Shown here: positions 8,979 to 18,205 of the stretch, piece after piece | Numbering within the stretch: position 1 is the first letter of the stretch | Layout of the letters: each line of letters opens with the position of its first letter | Assembly: GCF_003130405.1 (NCBI RefSeq) | Contig: NZ_QEAS01000010.1 | Coordinates: forward strand, 206,484-256,947 | Direction of reading: 5' to 3' | DNA length: 50,464 nt | Source: Pararcticibacter amylolyticus | GTDB lineage: Bacteria > Bacteroidota > Bacteroidia > Sphingobacteriales > Sphingobacteriaceae | The notes under the pieces: generated by a model | Told to the model about the DNA's origin: nothing | Database searches by the model: none | Seen by the model: only the letters and a program-made list of their open reading frames with translations | Made by a program: the position numbers and the translations under genes

Positions 8979-10832
8979 CTATTTTTTTAACTCGAGTACC
9001 CATGTGGTTTTTGCCGGCACCGTCAACTGGGTGAACGAAGGCAGGCTTTCCCCGGAGACGATGTTTACAGCAGCATTAAAGCCAGCCGTACGCTCGTTGA
9101 ACCTCGCTATTTTCAGCGTTTCTTCTTTATCACCGGTATTCATGATGACCATTACGGTCTTATCTGTATTGTACCTGAAATACACATATACCCCGTTTTC
9201 AGGGACGTACTGCATCAGCTTTCCTGTTTGCAGCACTTCATTATTTTTACGGTAATTGGCCAGCGTGCGGACATAGTTGAATGCATCGTTCTCACGTTCG
9301 GTCCTGCCGTCCGGCCTGAACTTATTTACCTTATCTCCCGGCCAGCCTCCTTTGAAATCCTCCCGCACAAGTCCATCCGGATTAGAAAAATTTTTCATCA
9401 GGATCTCCGTACCATAATACATCTGCGGAATCCCGCGGGTGGTGAGCAGCCAGGCGATCCCGGACTTATATTTATTCAGGTCTTCTCCAACTACCGAATA
9501 AAAACGGCTCAGATCATGGTTGTCAAGGAACATCACATTCCTTGTTGCATCCTGGTACACAAAATCACTGGCCGTAGTGGTATACAAACGGGTTACACCT
9601 TCGTCCCAGCCGAACTTCCCGTTGAGGGTCTCATTGATCGCCCAGAGACTTTGAAAGTCAGTCACACCCGGCAGCCCGGTATCAAAGCCCCGGTTAACGG
9701 TATTCCCCTGGGTGAAGAACACCTGGTTGGGCACTCCATGCACCCAGGTTTCGGCAAAGAATGTGAAGCGGGGATACTCCCTTTTTATTTCCTTTGCCCA
9801 CTCAGCCATAAATACAGGATCGTTATAAGCGTAGGTATCCAGCCTGAAGCCGTCAAGCCCGGCAAATTCGATCCACCAGATATGACTTTGTGTGAAATAT
9901 TTCTTTACATAGGGATTCGCCTGGTTCATATCAGGCATATGGACATCAAACCAGCCATCGGTCATCTGTTTCTTCTCTGATTCTGCAGCATAAGGATCAA
10001 AAAGAACCTGGTCGCGGAAAGACGACTTGGTATAGGAAGGCCATTGATGGATCCAGTCTTTTGAGGGCAAATCTTTTATCGTCCAGTGCTCACTTCCAAG
10101 GTGGTTATGCACCAGGTCCTTTATCATTTTCATTCCCCTGGCATGGCATTCATCTACCAGCTTCCTGTAAAGCTCGTTAGTGCCGAAGCGGGGATCAATC
10201 TGATAGTTCTCCGTATTGGCATAGCCATGATAGGAGGTTTTCGGCTGATCGTTTTCAAGCACAGGATTAAGCCAGAGCGCCGTCACCCCCAGGTCTTTCA
10301 GGTAATCGAGATGATCGATGATGCCCTGAATGTCTCCTCCGTGACGGTAATACATCGAATCGCGGTTCAGCGCAGTTTCCTTCATCCCCTTTATCACATC
10401 GTTCTTCTTGTCGCCATTGGCAAAGCGGTCGGGCATGATGAGATAGATGAAATCTTTGCTGGTTACGCCCTGGATCCTGTTGGGGGAAGTATCGCGGGCT
10501 TTGAGGGTATAATTATAAGAAAGTCTTTTCTGCCCTTTTTTGTTAAAACTGATAGAAAATGTTCCGGGAGCTACGTCAGGTGAAAGCTCTAAATCAAGAA
10601 ACAGATAATTAGGGTTCTCAACTTTATTGACTCCCTTAAGTGTCACTCCCGGATAGCTGATACTCGCTTCCCTGTCAGCAATATTTTTTCCATGGACGAT
10701 TAGTTGAAGTTCCGGATTTTTCATCCCTGCCCACCAGAATGCAGGCTCCACCCGTTCAAGAGCAGGAATTTGCCCGGATACAGCGGCACTTATAAAAAGA
10801 TAAAATACTGCCAGTAAAAATTTAGATCGCAT
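8979..10832 (-). CDS. susA: SusA-like neopullulanase/cyclomaltodextrinase (GH13)
   Basis: 617 residues with an SPI-type signal peptide (cleavage after about residue 20, AVSGQ), so periplasmic. Residues 27-112 form the cyclomaltodextrinase N-terminal domain. The GH13 barrel runs from about 120 to 530 with DLVHNHL, nucleophile D332 in GFRLDTYAY, acid E361 in FFAETWVHG and stabiliser D440 in FLDNHDLSR. A C-terminal beta-domain follows. This architecture is that of Bacteroides SusA-type neopullulanases, which hydrolyse imported maltodextrins in the periplasm. It follows susE after a 137-bp gap that carries a strong hairpin, so its expression may be lower than susCDE. Confidence 0.92.
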   Translation of the reverse strand: MRSKFLLAVFYLFISAAVSGQIPALERVEPAFWWAGMKNPELQLIVHGKNIADREASISYPGVTLKGVNKVENPNYLFLDLELSPDVAPGTFSISFNKKGQKRLSYNYTLKARDTSPNRIQGVTSKDFIYLIMPDRFANGDKKNDVIKGMKETALNRDSMYYRHGGDIQGIIDHLDYLKDLGVTALWLNPVLENDQPKTSYHGYANTENYQIDPRFGTNELYRKLVDECHARGMKMIKDLVHNHLGSEHWTIKDLPSKDWIHQWPSYTKSSFRDQVLFDPYAAESEKKQMTDGWFDVHMPDMNQANPYVKKYFTQSHIWWIEFAGLDGFRLDTYAYNDPVFMAEWAKEIKREYPRFTFFAETWVHGVPNQVFFTQGNTVNRGFDTGLPGVTDFQSLWAINETLNGKFGWDEGVTRLYTTTASDFVYQDATRNVMFLDNHDLSRFYSVVGEDLNKYKSGIAWLLTTRGIPQMYYGTEILMKNFSNPDGLVREDFKGGWPGDKVNKFRPDGRTERENDAFNYVRTLANYRKNNEVLQTGKLMQYVPENGVYVYFRYNTDKTVMVIMNTGDKEETLKIARFNERTAGFNAAVNIVSGESLPSFTQLTVPAKTTWVLELKK

Positions 10833-10843
10833 AACAGTTTTAA

Positions 10844-10867
10844 GTTATAAGTTGTACGTTATAAGTA
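10844..10867 (+). repeat. Short AT-rich intergenic repeat, copy 1
   Basis: GTTATAAGT occurs twice (10844-10852 and 10858-10866) separated by TGTAC, just upstream of the SusA-like gene. A related 23-bp stretch occurs on the opposite strand at 45450-45472 (19 of 23 positions agree by eye). It may be a dispersed non-coding repeat of this genome. Function unknown. Confidence 0.45.
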
Positions 10868-10924
10868 CAGAGTGCAGAATGTTCTTTTCATCCTGAAGAT
10901 TACGTTTCCATACGTTATAGCTAT

Positions 10925-10960
10925 CCGGTTACTGCACGATATCAACCGGGCAGTAACCGG
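10925..10960 (-). promoter_or_regulatory. Intercistronic hairpin between susE and susA-like gene
   Basis: Perfect 11-bp inverted repeat CCGGTTACTGC / GCAGTAACCGG with a 14-nt loop, starting about 10 nt after the susE stop. No T-run follows on the minus strand, so it does not look like a full intrinsic terminator. More likely it is an mRNA-stabilising or partial attenuation hairpin that separates high-level binding-protein expression from enzyme expression. Confidence 0.55.
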
Positions 10961-10969
10961 AAGATCTTA

Positions 10970-12019
10970 TTAAACTTTCTTTAATTTATAGAGATAATAA
11001 CCGGGGTTACTCAGGTCTAAAGTAATCTGGTAAGATCCCGGCTCTGTAATCTTTAAGTTACCCCCTCCGGCCTTTAAGAGTCCTTCCTCTGCTCCTGCTC
11101 CATAATTCAGATCCCAGCTACTGTTGGCTCTGAATTTCATTTCTCCGGCAGAAAGGGTTAGTGTGGCCTTCCATACCCTGGCAGCGGCATCATAAGTAAG
11201 CGGTTTATCAACGTCCCAACTTCCGGCAGCATCCCCAATAACTCCCCAGGTCACTTTAAGGGCCGACCATTTAAGGGTGCCGGTATTAGCTTTCAGATAA
11301 TAATACCCGGCTCCGGAAATCTGCAGGTTGCCGCCATCTGTGCTAAGGGTGCCTGTGGTCGCACCTGCTCCATAATTGGTATGGCTCCAGTCCCGGGCAC
11401 TTGTGAATTTAAATTCGCTTGAAGCATCGGGGAAATTAATATACCCCTCATACTCAGTATTGCTTTGCGGAGAAGACACTTTAAGGGCAGTCGGAGGATC
11501 CCATCCCTGGTAGCTACCTGCCACATACAGGGATGGATACTCAGGTACATCCCGGTACGGCGTGGCTGTAATGTTCAGCACATTTGAATAGGCAGGGGTG
11601 GTATTTGAAGCTAAAGTCGATTTTAAGCGAAGTTCGATATTAGCAGGTGTCCCCGGAGCGAGCTCAAGCTTTGTCAGCATTGCATTGAATGCTGATACGG
11701 TAAATACTTTGCTTGTGCCGTTTACATCGGTAATTACAGGAGACGCAAAGTTCTGTCCTTTTATATCTGCCTCGATGGTATATTTAACGATGTCCGACTT
11801 ATACTGATCGGCTGACCAGGTAAGAGCATAAGCGTCCCATGAAAATGTAACTGCATTTTCGGTAGCGTCATCCTGACTTAGTACCAGGGTAGAAACAGAA
11901 GATTTTAACGCCGGAGGATCTCCCGCACGGACAGTGATCCTTTCTTCATCCTTTTTACAGGAAGCCAGAATCAGCAATACGGCCCCCAGCAGTACTATTT
12001 TGTTATACAGAGTTTTCAT
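10970..12019 (-). CDS. susE: SusE/SusF-like starch-binding outer-membrane lipoprotein
   Basis: 349 residues from the ATG at 12019; the TTG six codons upstream is an unlikely start. Lipoprotein signal ILASC with Cys21. A SusE-type N-terminal domain (about 25-165) is followed by two tandem carbohydrate-binding modules (about 170-255 and 258-349). The two modules resemble each other: both carry a W-x(3-4)-NYGAGA core followed by a GGNL strand, which points to internal duplication. Surface starch-binding proteins of this kind assist SusC/SusD in Bacteroides. It lies directly downstream of susD. SusE versus SusF cannot be separated by eye. Confidence 0.88.
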   Translation of the reverse strand: MKTLYNKIVLLGAVLLILASCKKDEERITVRAGDPPALKSSVSTLVLSQDDATENAVTFSWDAYALTWSADQYKSDIVKYTIEADIKGQNFASPVITDVNGTSKVFTVSAFNAMLTKLELAPGTPANIELRLKSTLASNTTPAYSNVLNITATPYRDVPEYPSLYVAGSYQGWDPPTALKVSSPQSNTEYEGYINFPDASSEFKFTSARDWSHTNYGAGATTGTLSTDGGNLQISGAGYYYLKANTGTLKWSALKVTWGVIGDAAGSWDVDKPLTYDAAARVWKATLTLSAGEMKFRANSSWDLNYGAGAEEGLLKAGGGNLKITEPGSYQITLDLSNPGYYLYKLKKV

Positions 12020-12121
12020 ACGAAATAGTTTTATCAATATTTTATAGCATTTCCGGTTAAGTTTTCATACACACCTGGATGGAGACACCCGGGCATGCAT
12101 GAAAAATCAGCTTTACGTTAC

Positions 12122-13708
12122 TCAATAGCCCGGGTTCTGGGTAAGATTGGTGTTAGCAATTACATCACTGACCGGTAAAGGATATAGCGTCTTATAAGCC
12201 TCAAGACCTTTTCCCGCAGCTATACCTCCTTTAAACGGCCATAAGTAGGTGTCGGACGTATATTTACTATATCTGATGAGATCTGTGCGTCTGAATCCTT
12301 CCCAATACAGTTCTCTTCCTCTTTCATTAAGGATATCGTCAACAGTATAAGAACTGAGATTTCCCGAAGCATCACCGTAAGCCCTCTGACGAAGCAGATT
12401 AAGGTAGCCCAATGCAGTAGCCGTGCTTCCGGAACCGCCTCTGGCGACTGCTTCGGCATAGACAAGATACATTTCAGCAAGGCGGAACAAAGGAAAATCG
12501 GTTGAACAGTAAGTGCCTCCAACTGATGGAGGAGTAGTGCCAGTTGAAGTCAGGTTGGTAAACTTGGTAACTGCCAATCCCTGTTTGAAAATGGAAATAT
12601 CTGTGATATTGGGGTTATCTCCCCAGAACATAGCCCTCTTATCTTTGGTGTTCTTGTAGTCGCCAAATAAGTTCGGAAGGTTCGGACGGCTGCGGTTGCC
12701 ACCCCATCCCCCGTTCGGGATACCGAAACCAACCGGGCCCATGTCTCCGTTTACTGCAGCGTTGATGAGATAAGTAGTTCCTCCGTAATTCTGCGTTTTA
12801 ACACCATCATAATTAATAGAAAGGATCACTTCAGGATTGTTCTTATCGTTATCGCCTTTAAACAGATTTGCGTAAACAGGGTGCAGGGAATAATGTCCTG
12901 AGGAAATCACCTTCCCGGCATATTGTGCAGCCTCGTTATATTTATTTGTCCCGGTATAAACTCCTGCGTTCAGATACAGCCTTGCCAACAATGCCCAGTC
13001 AGCAGCTTTCGTCACACGGCCATATTCATTCGTCTCCTTCAGCAAAGGCTCGATGGCCAATAATTCAGATTCTACATATTCGAACAGTTTTGCACGGGTG
13101 ATCTGTTGAGGCGATTCTTTGCCCACTTTGTTTTCCTCTGTTATAAAAGGAGGATTTCCGAAAAAATCCATCAGCACCCAGTATTGAAATGCCCGGATAA
13201 AACGGGCTTCCGCTGCAAAATATTTAATCTCCTGCGCATCATTCCCGGTTATCCCTCTTGATGCAACTTTTGCATCGGTACTTTCCCTTAAGAATTCATT
13301 TACCACGGAGATCTGATACATACTGCGTGCATACATTCCGAGGATCAATACATTTGATGGCACATAGCTATTGTAATCTAAGCCCTGAATACCACCACCG
13401 GCGTCTCCTATCCAGGCACAGGCAGCTTCATCTGTCGGCAACTCCTGTAAGTTCCAGTATCCTCTGAGAAAATCCGCAAATCCCGGATCCTGACCGGAAA
13501 CATCACTGGTCCCCGTCCCGATGTTACTGGGGGTAGCGTAACTTCCGTATACTTTAGCAACGCCGCTTTGATATCCGCTGAAATCCGCATAGGCCTTATC
13601 GGCTGTAATATCGTTTGTAGGCGTAAGATCCAAATCCTTTTTACAGGAACTGAAGGCCAGCGACAACACAGTTGCCATCGCCAATATTTTATAGTTATAA
13701 TTGTTCAT
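12122..13708 (-). CDS. susD: SusD-family starch-binding lipoprotein
   Basis: 528 residues from the ATG at 13708, which has AAAGGA about 7 nt upstream; the TTG five codons upstream is less likely. Lipoprotein signal with Cys22 (LAFSSC). RagB/SusD family: N-terminal TPR-like helices, the late motif EGFRRTDLIRY and the typical C-terminal end YPLP...NPGY. It forms the lid of the SusC TonB-dependent transporter and binds maltooligosaccharides at the cell surface. It starts 18 bp after the susC stop, as in most SusCD pairs. Starch specificity is inferred from the amylolytic neighbours. Confidence 0.94.
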   Translation of the reverse strand: MNNYNYKILAMATVLSLAFSSCKKDLDLTPTNDITADKAYADFSGYQSGVAKVYGSYATPSNIGTGTSDVSGQDPGFADFLRGYWNLQELPTDEAACAWIGDAGGGIQGLDYNSYVPSNVLILGMYARSMYQISVVNEFLRESTDAKVASRGITGNDAQEIKYFAAEARFIRAFQYWVLMDFFGNPPFITEENKVGKESPQQITRAKLFEYVESELLAIEPLLKETNEYGRVTKAADWALLARLYLNAGVYTGTNKYNEAAQYAGKVISSGHYSLHPVYANLFKGDNDKNNPEVILSINYDGVKTQNYGGTTYLINAAVNGDMGPVGFGIPNGGWGGNRSRPNLPNLFGDYKNTKDKRAMFWGDNPNITDISIFKQGLAVTKFTNLTSTGTTPPSVGGTYCSTDFPLFRLAEMYLVYAEAVARGGSGSTATALGYLNLLRQRAYGDASGNLSSYTVDDILNERGRELYWEGFRRTDLIRYSKYTSDTYLWPFKGGIAAGKGLEAYKTLYPLPVSDVIANTNLTQNPGY

Positions 13709-13726
13709 CTTATTTCCTTTCAATAT

Positions 13727-16714
13727 TTAGAAACCAACATTCAATCCCAGCACATAGGTCCTTGGTCTTGGATAAAACTTGTAATCTATGCCGTTATAAT
13801 TCTCGGGATCAACACCTTTGTAATCTGAAACCACAAACACGTTCTGCACATTCGCTGATATTGTCAGGTTCATCTTGCTGTTTCTGACGATATTTCCTGC
13901 GGCATAAGCCAGACCGAGATTATCCATTTTGAGGAATGAGGCGTTCTTTACATAATAATCTGAATAATACTGATTGGCGGAGAAGCCGGTATTAAGAAAA
14001 TCTTTTACCACATTATTTACTACCCCCGAAGTGGCGTCCAGAATGACTGTTCTGGAAGAAAGATTTGAGCTCACGTTGTCATAGATGTAATTTCCAATGC
14101 TTGACCTTAGTACAGTACTAAGCGTCCATTTGTGGATTGACAGAGACGTCGAAAAACCAAGGGTGAACTTTGGAAGCGGCGACTTATAAAAATATTTATC
14201 CGCCTCTGTAATTGTTCCGTCGCCGTCCAGATCAGCATAAACCCCACTTAAAGGTTTTCCACTTTCGTCGTACACCTGCTTCCACACATAATAAGAGAAA
14301 GGAGGACGGTCAAGCGCATGCGCCTGGATCTTATTGCCGGTAGAACCGGTGATATCTCCTACAGCAACCATATAGTCGGGATCATAAGAAGCCGTAAGAT
14401 TGGTGACTTTTGTTTTGTTATAAGTAAAGTTAAAGCCTACATCCCATGTAAGATCATTCTTAAGCACTGGCTTGGCATTGATAGCCAGCTCTATACCGTC
14501 CGCTTCCATGTTTCCGACATTCGTCAGCAGCTGGTTGCTGAAGTTAGATCCGATAGGAATAGGAATGACACTGAGCAGATCCTTTGTTTTCTTTCTGTAA
14601 ACATCGATACTACCATTGATACGCCCGTTAAGGAATCCGTAATCAATACCAGCGTTATAGGTGGTTGTAGTTTCCCACTTAATATCCCCGTCATAAGCAA
14701 CGGGCGCATTCATGTAGTAAAACGTGTCGCCGATCTGATACATCGCCTCATTATTACTTACTGAATAGTTAGGCAGGTAAGAGTAGTTGGCGATACCTTC
14801 CTGCTGCCCGGTCACACCGTAACTGAGGCGTAATTTTAAATCGGATAATGTACTGCTGCCTTTCAGGAAGCTTTCTTCATTCATCCTCCAGGTAAATGCC
14901 GCCGAAGGAAATATCCCCCAGCGGTTGTCTTTGCTGAACCGTGAAGAACCGTCGGTACGAACAGTTCCTGATAAAATATACCGGTTATTTAAGGTGTATA
15001 TTAAACGTCCGTAATAGGATAATAACCTGTTTTCAGGAATATCATATGGGAATTTCGGAGTACTCTTAACTGTCGTGGTATCTGCCTCGTAACTCGGGAA
15101 ATTATAGTTCTTGGTCCGGTTAGCATAATAGCCATATCCCGCTGTTGCGTTAATATTGCTGTTGATGGACGAGATATCTTTCGTATAATTCAGATATGCT
15201 TCCACTACATAGTTGGATATAGTCGACTTATACCGGTTATAATTTCCCCTGGTGCTAAAGCTTATAGCGGCATCAGCCGGGATAAACGTAGAACCCTGTC
15301 CTTTCGACACATCATAACCTGCGTTCAGGTTGGCATGCAGTTCGGGCAGAAAATGAAACGAATAATCCAGCTGCAGATTGCCGAAGCTTCGCATGGTGTG
15401 AGCATTGTCATCTTTCATCCTTATAGCAGAAACAGGATTGCGCGGAGCATTTGGATTTAAGGTTCCGTCGGGCCTGGTCCATTCAAAGTATCCGCCATAA
15501 GGGCTTTGGGGATCAGTTACAGCCTGGGTAGGATTAAACTGTATAGCACCGGAAATTGCATCCTGATTAGCAAATTGTGAAATTGCCAGCGAGTTCTTCA
15601 TGTTGAAATCTACCTTCAGGTGATTATCCAGTAAACGGGGACTCAGGCTGAGAGCAGCAGTTCCTCTTTCTAATTTGTCGGTAATAAGCGTACCATTCTG
15701 ATTAAGATATCCAAAGGAAACCCGGTATGGCGTGATCTTCGATGTTCCCGATATACTTAAATTATTGTCGGTTGATACTGCGTTGCGAAAGATCTCATCC
15801 TGCCAGTTCGTATTTGCGGTACCCAATAGTTTCTTTAAATCTTCAGAACCATTCGCATTTACGTACTCCCTTACCTGATCCGCTGTTAAAACGTCCACTT
15901 TCTTAGCCACCGTAGAAACCGAATTCTGACTGCTGAAGTTTATTGCAGGAGCTCCGCTTTTCCCTTTTTTCGTGGTGATCAAAATCACTCCATTCGAAGC
16001 ACGTGATCCGTAAATAGCGGTCGCATTCGCATCTTTCAGAACGGTGAAAGTCTCAATATCATTCGGATTGAGCAATGCCAGCGGGTTTCCAATACCAGGT
16101 AAGGTATTTTTCCCTGACGCATCTTTGAAATTGGAAAAAGGCACCCCATCTACAACGATCAGGGGATCATTGCTGGCATTCAGTGAAGCGCCTCCCCTGA
16201 TACGGATTGTGCTGGGACTACCTGGCTGACCACCGTTAGTTGTCACCTGCACGCCTGCTACCTTACCTACTATAAGCTGCTCAGGCGTGGCGATATTACC
16301 TTTTTGAAAATCCTTTGAACTTACCGTCGAGATAGATCCGGTAAGATCTTTCTTCTGCTGGGTACCATAACCAATCACGACAACCTCTGTCAGGTTTTGC
16401 GTGTTGGGGACCAGCTTTACATTCATTTTTCTTTCGCCGTTCACCGTAACAGGTGTTTCTGAAACCTGGTACCCAATGAAACTGACAGAAAGAACATAAC
16501 TACCATTCGGAACAGCGTTCAGCTTAAACACCCCGCTGGCATCAGTAGAGGTTCCCCTGTTAATACTCTTAATACTAACGGAAGCCCCAGGCAATGGCTC
16601 GCCTTTTTCATCCAGTACCTGCCCGCTGATACTTCCGGTCTGCGAAAACCCGCAAACTGAAAAGAGGACGAGGCTGAGCAAAAGAAGCAAGCTCTTCATG
16701 TAATCTTTTTTCAT
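13727..16714 (-). CDS. susC: SusC-family TonB-dependent maltooligosaccharide transporter
   Basis: 995 residues. Signal peptide ends near residue 25 (GFSQ). A carboxypeptidase-D regulatory-like domain follows (about 26-115), then the plug (NLTEVVVIGYGTQ at its start; motif SRASNGVILITTKKG) and a 22-strand-type barrel ending in LGLNVGF with terminal Phe, as expected for BamA-assembled barrels. It has no STN domain, so it is unlikely to signal through an ECF/FecR pair and is more probably controlled by the LacI regulator next door. It imports maltodextrins across the outer membrane with TonB energy. First gene of the degradative operon. Confidence 0.95.
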   Translation of the reverse strand: MKKDYMKSLLLLLSLVLFSVCGFSQTGSISGQVLDEKGEPLPGASVSIKSINRGTSTDASGVFKLNAVPNGSYVLSVSFIGYQVSETPVTVNGERKMNVKLVPNTQNLTEVVVIGYGTQQKKDLTGSISTVSSKDFQKGNIATPEQLIVGKVAGVQVTTNGGQPGSPSTIRIRGGASLNASNDPLIVVDGVPFSNFKDASGKNTLPGIGNPLALLNPNDIETFTVLKDANATAIYGSRASNGVILITTKKGKSGAPAINFSSQNSVSTVAKKVDVLTADQVREYVNANGSEDLKKLLGTANTNWQDEIFRNAVSTDNNLSISGTSKITPYRVSFGYLNQNGTLITDKLERGTAALSLSPRLLDNHLKVDFNMKNSLAISQFANQDAISGAIQFNPTQAVTDPQSPYGGYFEWTRPDGTLNPNAPRNPVSAIRMKDDNAHTMRSFGNLQLDYSFHFLPELHANLNAGYDVSKGQGSTFIPADAAISFSTRGNYNRYKSTISNYVVEAYLNYTKDISSINSNINATAGYGYYANRTKNYNFPSYEADTTTVKSTPKFPYDIPENRLLSYYGRLIYTLNNRYILSGTVRTDGSSRFSKDNRWGIFPSAAFTWRMNEESFLKGSSTLSDLKLRLSYGVTGQQEGIANYSYLPNYSVSNNEAMYQIGDTFYYMNAPVAYDGDIKWETTTTYNAGIDYGFLNGRINGSIDVYRKKTKDLLSVIPIPIGSNFSNQLLTNVGNMEADGIELAINAKPVLKNDLTWDVGFNFTYNKTKVTNLTASYDPDYMVAVGDITGSTGNKIQAHALDRPPFSYYVWKQVYDESGKPLSGVYADLDGDGTITEADKYFYKSPLPKFTLGFSTSLSIHKWTLSTVLRSSIGNYIYDNVSSNLSSRTVILDATSGVVNNVVKDFLNTGFSANQYYSDYYVKNASFLKMDNLGLAYAAGNIVRNSKMNLTISANVQNVFVVSDYKGVDPENYNGIDYKFYPRPRTYVLGLNVGF

Positions 16715-16774
16715 TGAATTTTATTTTAAGTTTAACATCCCGGTTAGTACATAATTGGAATGGGATAAAGATAA

Positions 16775-16790
16775 TCGGGAACGTTCCCGA
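16775..16790. promoter_or_regulatory. Perfect 16-bp palindrome, candidate LacI-family operator
   Basis: TCGGGAACGTTCCCGA is identical on both strands, has the central CG typical of LacI-family operators, and lies 60-76 bp upstream of the susC ATG. The only LacI-type regulator in the window is encoded immediately upstream. Confidence 0.75.
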
Positions 16791-16960
16791 AGCAAAGCAA
16801 AACGAGTAAAAGTTTTCCACATTTTATTGTAAGCGAGGGAGCATTATCTAAGTGTACTTGTTACACATCGAACCAAAACCAATATAAAATATTGATTAAC
16901 AATGATTTAGTAACGATGCTACACCTAGAACAGTATGTCATCTAAAGGGCGTTAATCTCC

Positions 16961-16972
16961 GGGAACGATACC
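16961..16972. promoter_or_regulatory. Second, imperfect operator-like site
   Basis: GGGAACGATACC keeps the full left half of the main palindrome (GGGAAC) and 4 of 6 bases of the right half. Its centre is 184 bp from the centre of the perfect site, so the pair could support DNA looping or autoregulation. Confidence 0.45.
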
Positions 16973-17091
16973 GATAATGCCTTGTAAAAATGTTGAAAAC
17001 TAATAAAATAGTAGTTTTAGCAAACTCCGGATTCTTCCCGGAATGGAGGAATTTGCCTAAGCTGTAATATAAGTGAAGATGAATTTTCAGA

Positions 17092-18105
17092 TCACGATCC
17101 CAGGGTAGATTGCCTTATAACAAGCTCCGATTCAAGCACCACATGCTCAATGATATCATCATTATTTTCTGAATTCAACCGGCGGAAAAGGATATTCGCA
17201 GCCTCCATTCCCATATCGTAAGCAGGTTGCGTGATAGTAGACAGGGCTGGATTCAAAAGGGAAGCTATTTCAAGGCTTGAAAAACAAATAATCCTGATGT
17301 CATTCCCTATTTTAAGGTTCATATTGTGGCAAACATAATAGCTGGCAATTGCGAGCCTTTCTACAGAGGCGAAAACTCCATCAGGCCGGATAGCGCTGAA
17401 AACCCTCCCGAGAATATCAAGGTTCTTCCCGAGTTCATTGCTGCAGTCGATCACGAGGTTTTCCACAAACGGGAGGCCTGCAGCTTCAAGAGCGTCTTTA
17501 TACCCTTGCATACGCATCTTTCCGATCGACAGGTTCTTGTTCACCACCAGGTAAACGATCCTGCTGCATCCCCGGTCAATCAGATGTTTTGTAGCTGAAA
17601 AACTACTCTCATAATCGTTTGTTGACACCTTGGAAGCTTTTACATCATCATAGGTCCTGTCGAAGAAAACAAGCGGGATGCTCTTTTTTCTCAGTTTATG
17701 CATGTAGCTGTGATCATTGGCTTCACCTGTAACGGACATAATGATCCCCTCTACCCTGCCGTTATGCAGCTGCGACATAAAAGAAACTTCACGCTCAAAG
17801 TCATCGTTTGTAAGATAAATCTGCAAATGATATCCATTGTCCCGGGCGACGCGCTCCACGCCGTTGATCGCCCTTGAAAAGAAATTGTTGGCGATCTCCG
17901 GTACTATTACTGCTATTGTGCGGCTCTTCTTGTCACGGAGATTGCTGGCCATGTGATTAGGCTGGTAATTCAGCTCACGGGCCATTGCCAGGATCTTCTC
18001 TTTAGTCTCCTTGTTAATATCACTATGTCCGCGGAAGGCCCTGGATACTGTAGAAGTCGAAAGATTGAGTCTTTCGGCCAGTTGCTTGATATTAATGGAA
18101 TCCAT
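17092..18105 (-). CDS. LacI-family transcriptional regulator of the sus operon
   Basis: 337 residues. N-terminal helix-turn-helix (about 4-50, core LAERLNLSTSTVSRAF) and hinge helix, then a periplasmic-binding-protein-like sensor domain beginning at TIAVIVPEIANNFFS and running to about 330. It probably binds the GGGAACGTTCCC palindrome in front of susC and responds to maltose or a related sugar. Same strand as the operon, 377 bp upstream of susC. Bacteroides uses an unrelated membrane regulator (SusR) for its sus genes, so the control here differs. The effector is inferred. Confidence 0.9.
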   Translation of the reverse strand: MDSINIKQLAERLNLSTSTVSRAFRGHSDINKETKEKILAMARELNYQPNHMASNLRDKKSRTIAVIVPEIANNFFSRAINGVERVARDNGYHLQIYLTNDDFEREVSFMSQLHNGRVEGIIMSVTGEANDHSYMHKLRKKSIPLVFFDRTYDDVKASKVSTNDYESSFSATKHLIDRGCSRIVYLVVNKNLSIGKMRMQGYKDALEAAGLPFVENLVIDCSNELGKNLDILGRVFSAIRPDGVFASVERLAIASYYVCHNMNLKIGNDIRIICFSSLEIASLLNPALSTITQPAYDMGMEAANILFRRLNSENNDDIIEHVVLESELVIRQSTLGS

Positions 18106-18139
18106 ATAGAGTAATTATCACGATGACACGAAAACAATT

Positions 18140-18147
18140 CAAATATA
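18140..18147 (-). promoter_or_regulatory. Candidate -7 element for the LacI-type gene
   Basis: On the minus strand this reads TATATTTG, a match to the Bacteroidota -7 consensus TAnnTTTG, 35 nt upstream of the regulator ATG. A clear -33 TTTG is not seen. Confidence 0.4.
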
Positions 18148-18205
18148 GACGCTTTTCTTAAAGTTCTTGTTACGAAACGTAAAACTCTATTGTTTAGAGA
18201 AGCCC

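Larger units (their letters stand above)
16715..17091. other. 377-bp control region between the LacI gene and susC
   Basis: No gene is seen here. The region holds one perfect palindrome and one imperfect palindrome of LacI-operator type (listed separately), embedded in AT-rich sequence that must contain the susC promoter. I could not find a clean TAnnTTTG element for susC on the minus strand. No clear terminator follows the LacI gene, so some read-through from it is possible. Confidence 0.6.

Noticed and set aside
8887-9980. Plus-strand open frames across the pgmB/susA-like junction
   Set aside because: They run antisense to two enzymes with complete catalytic motifs and show no family features.
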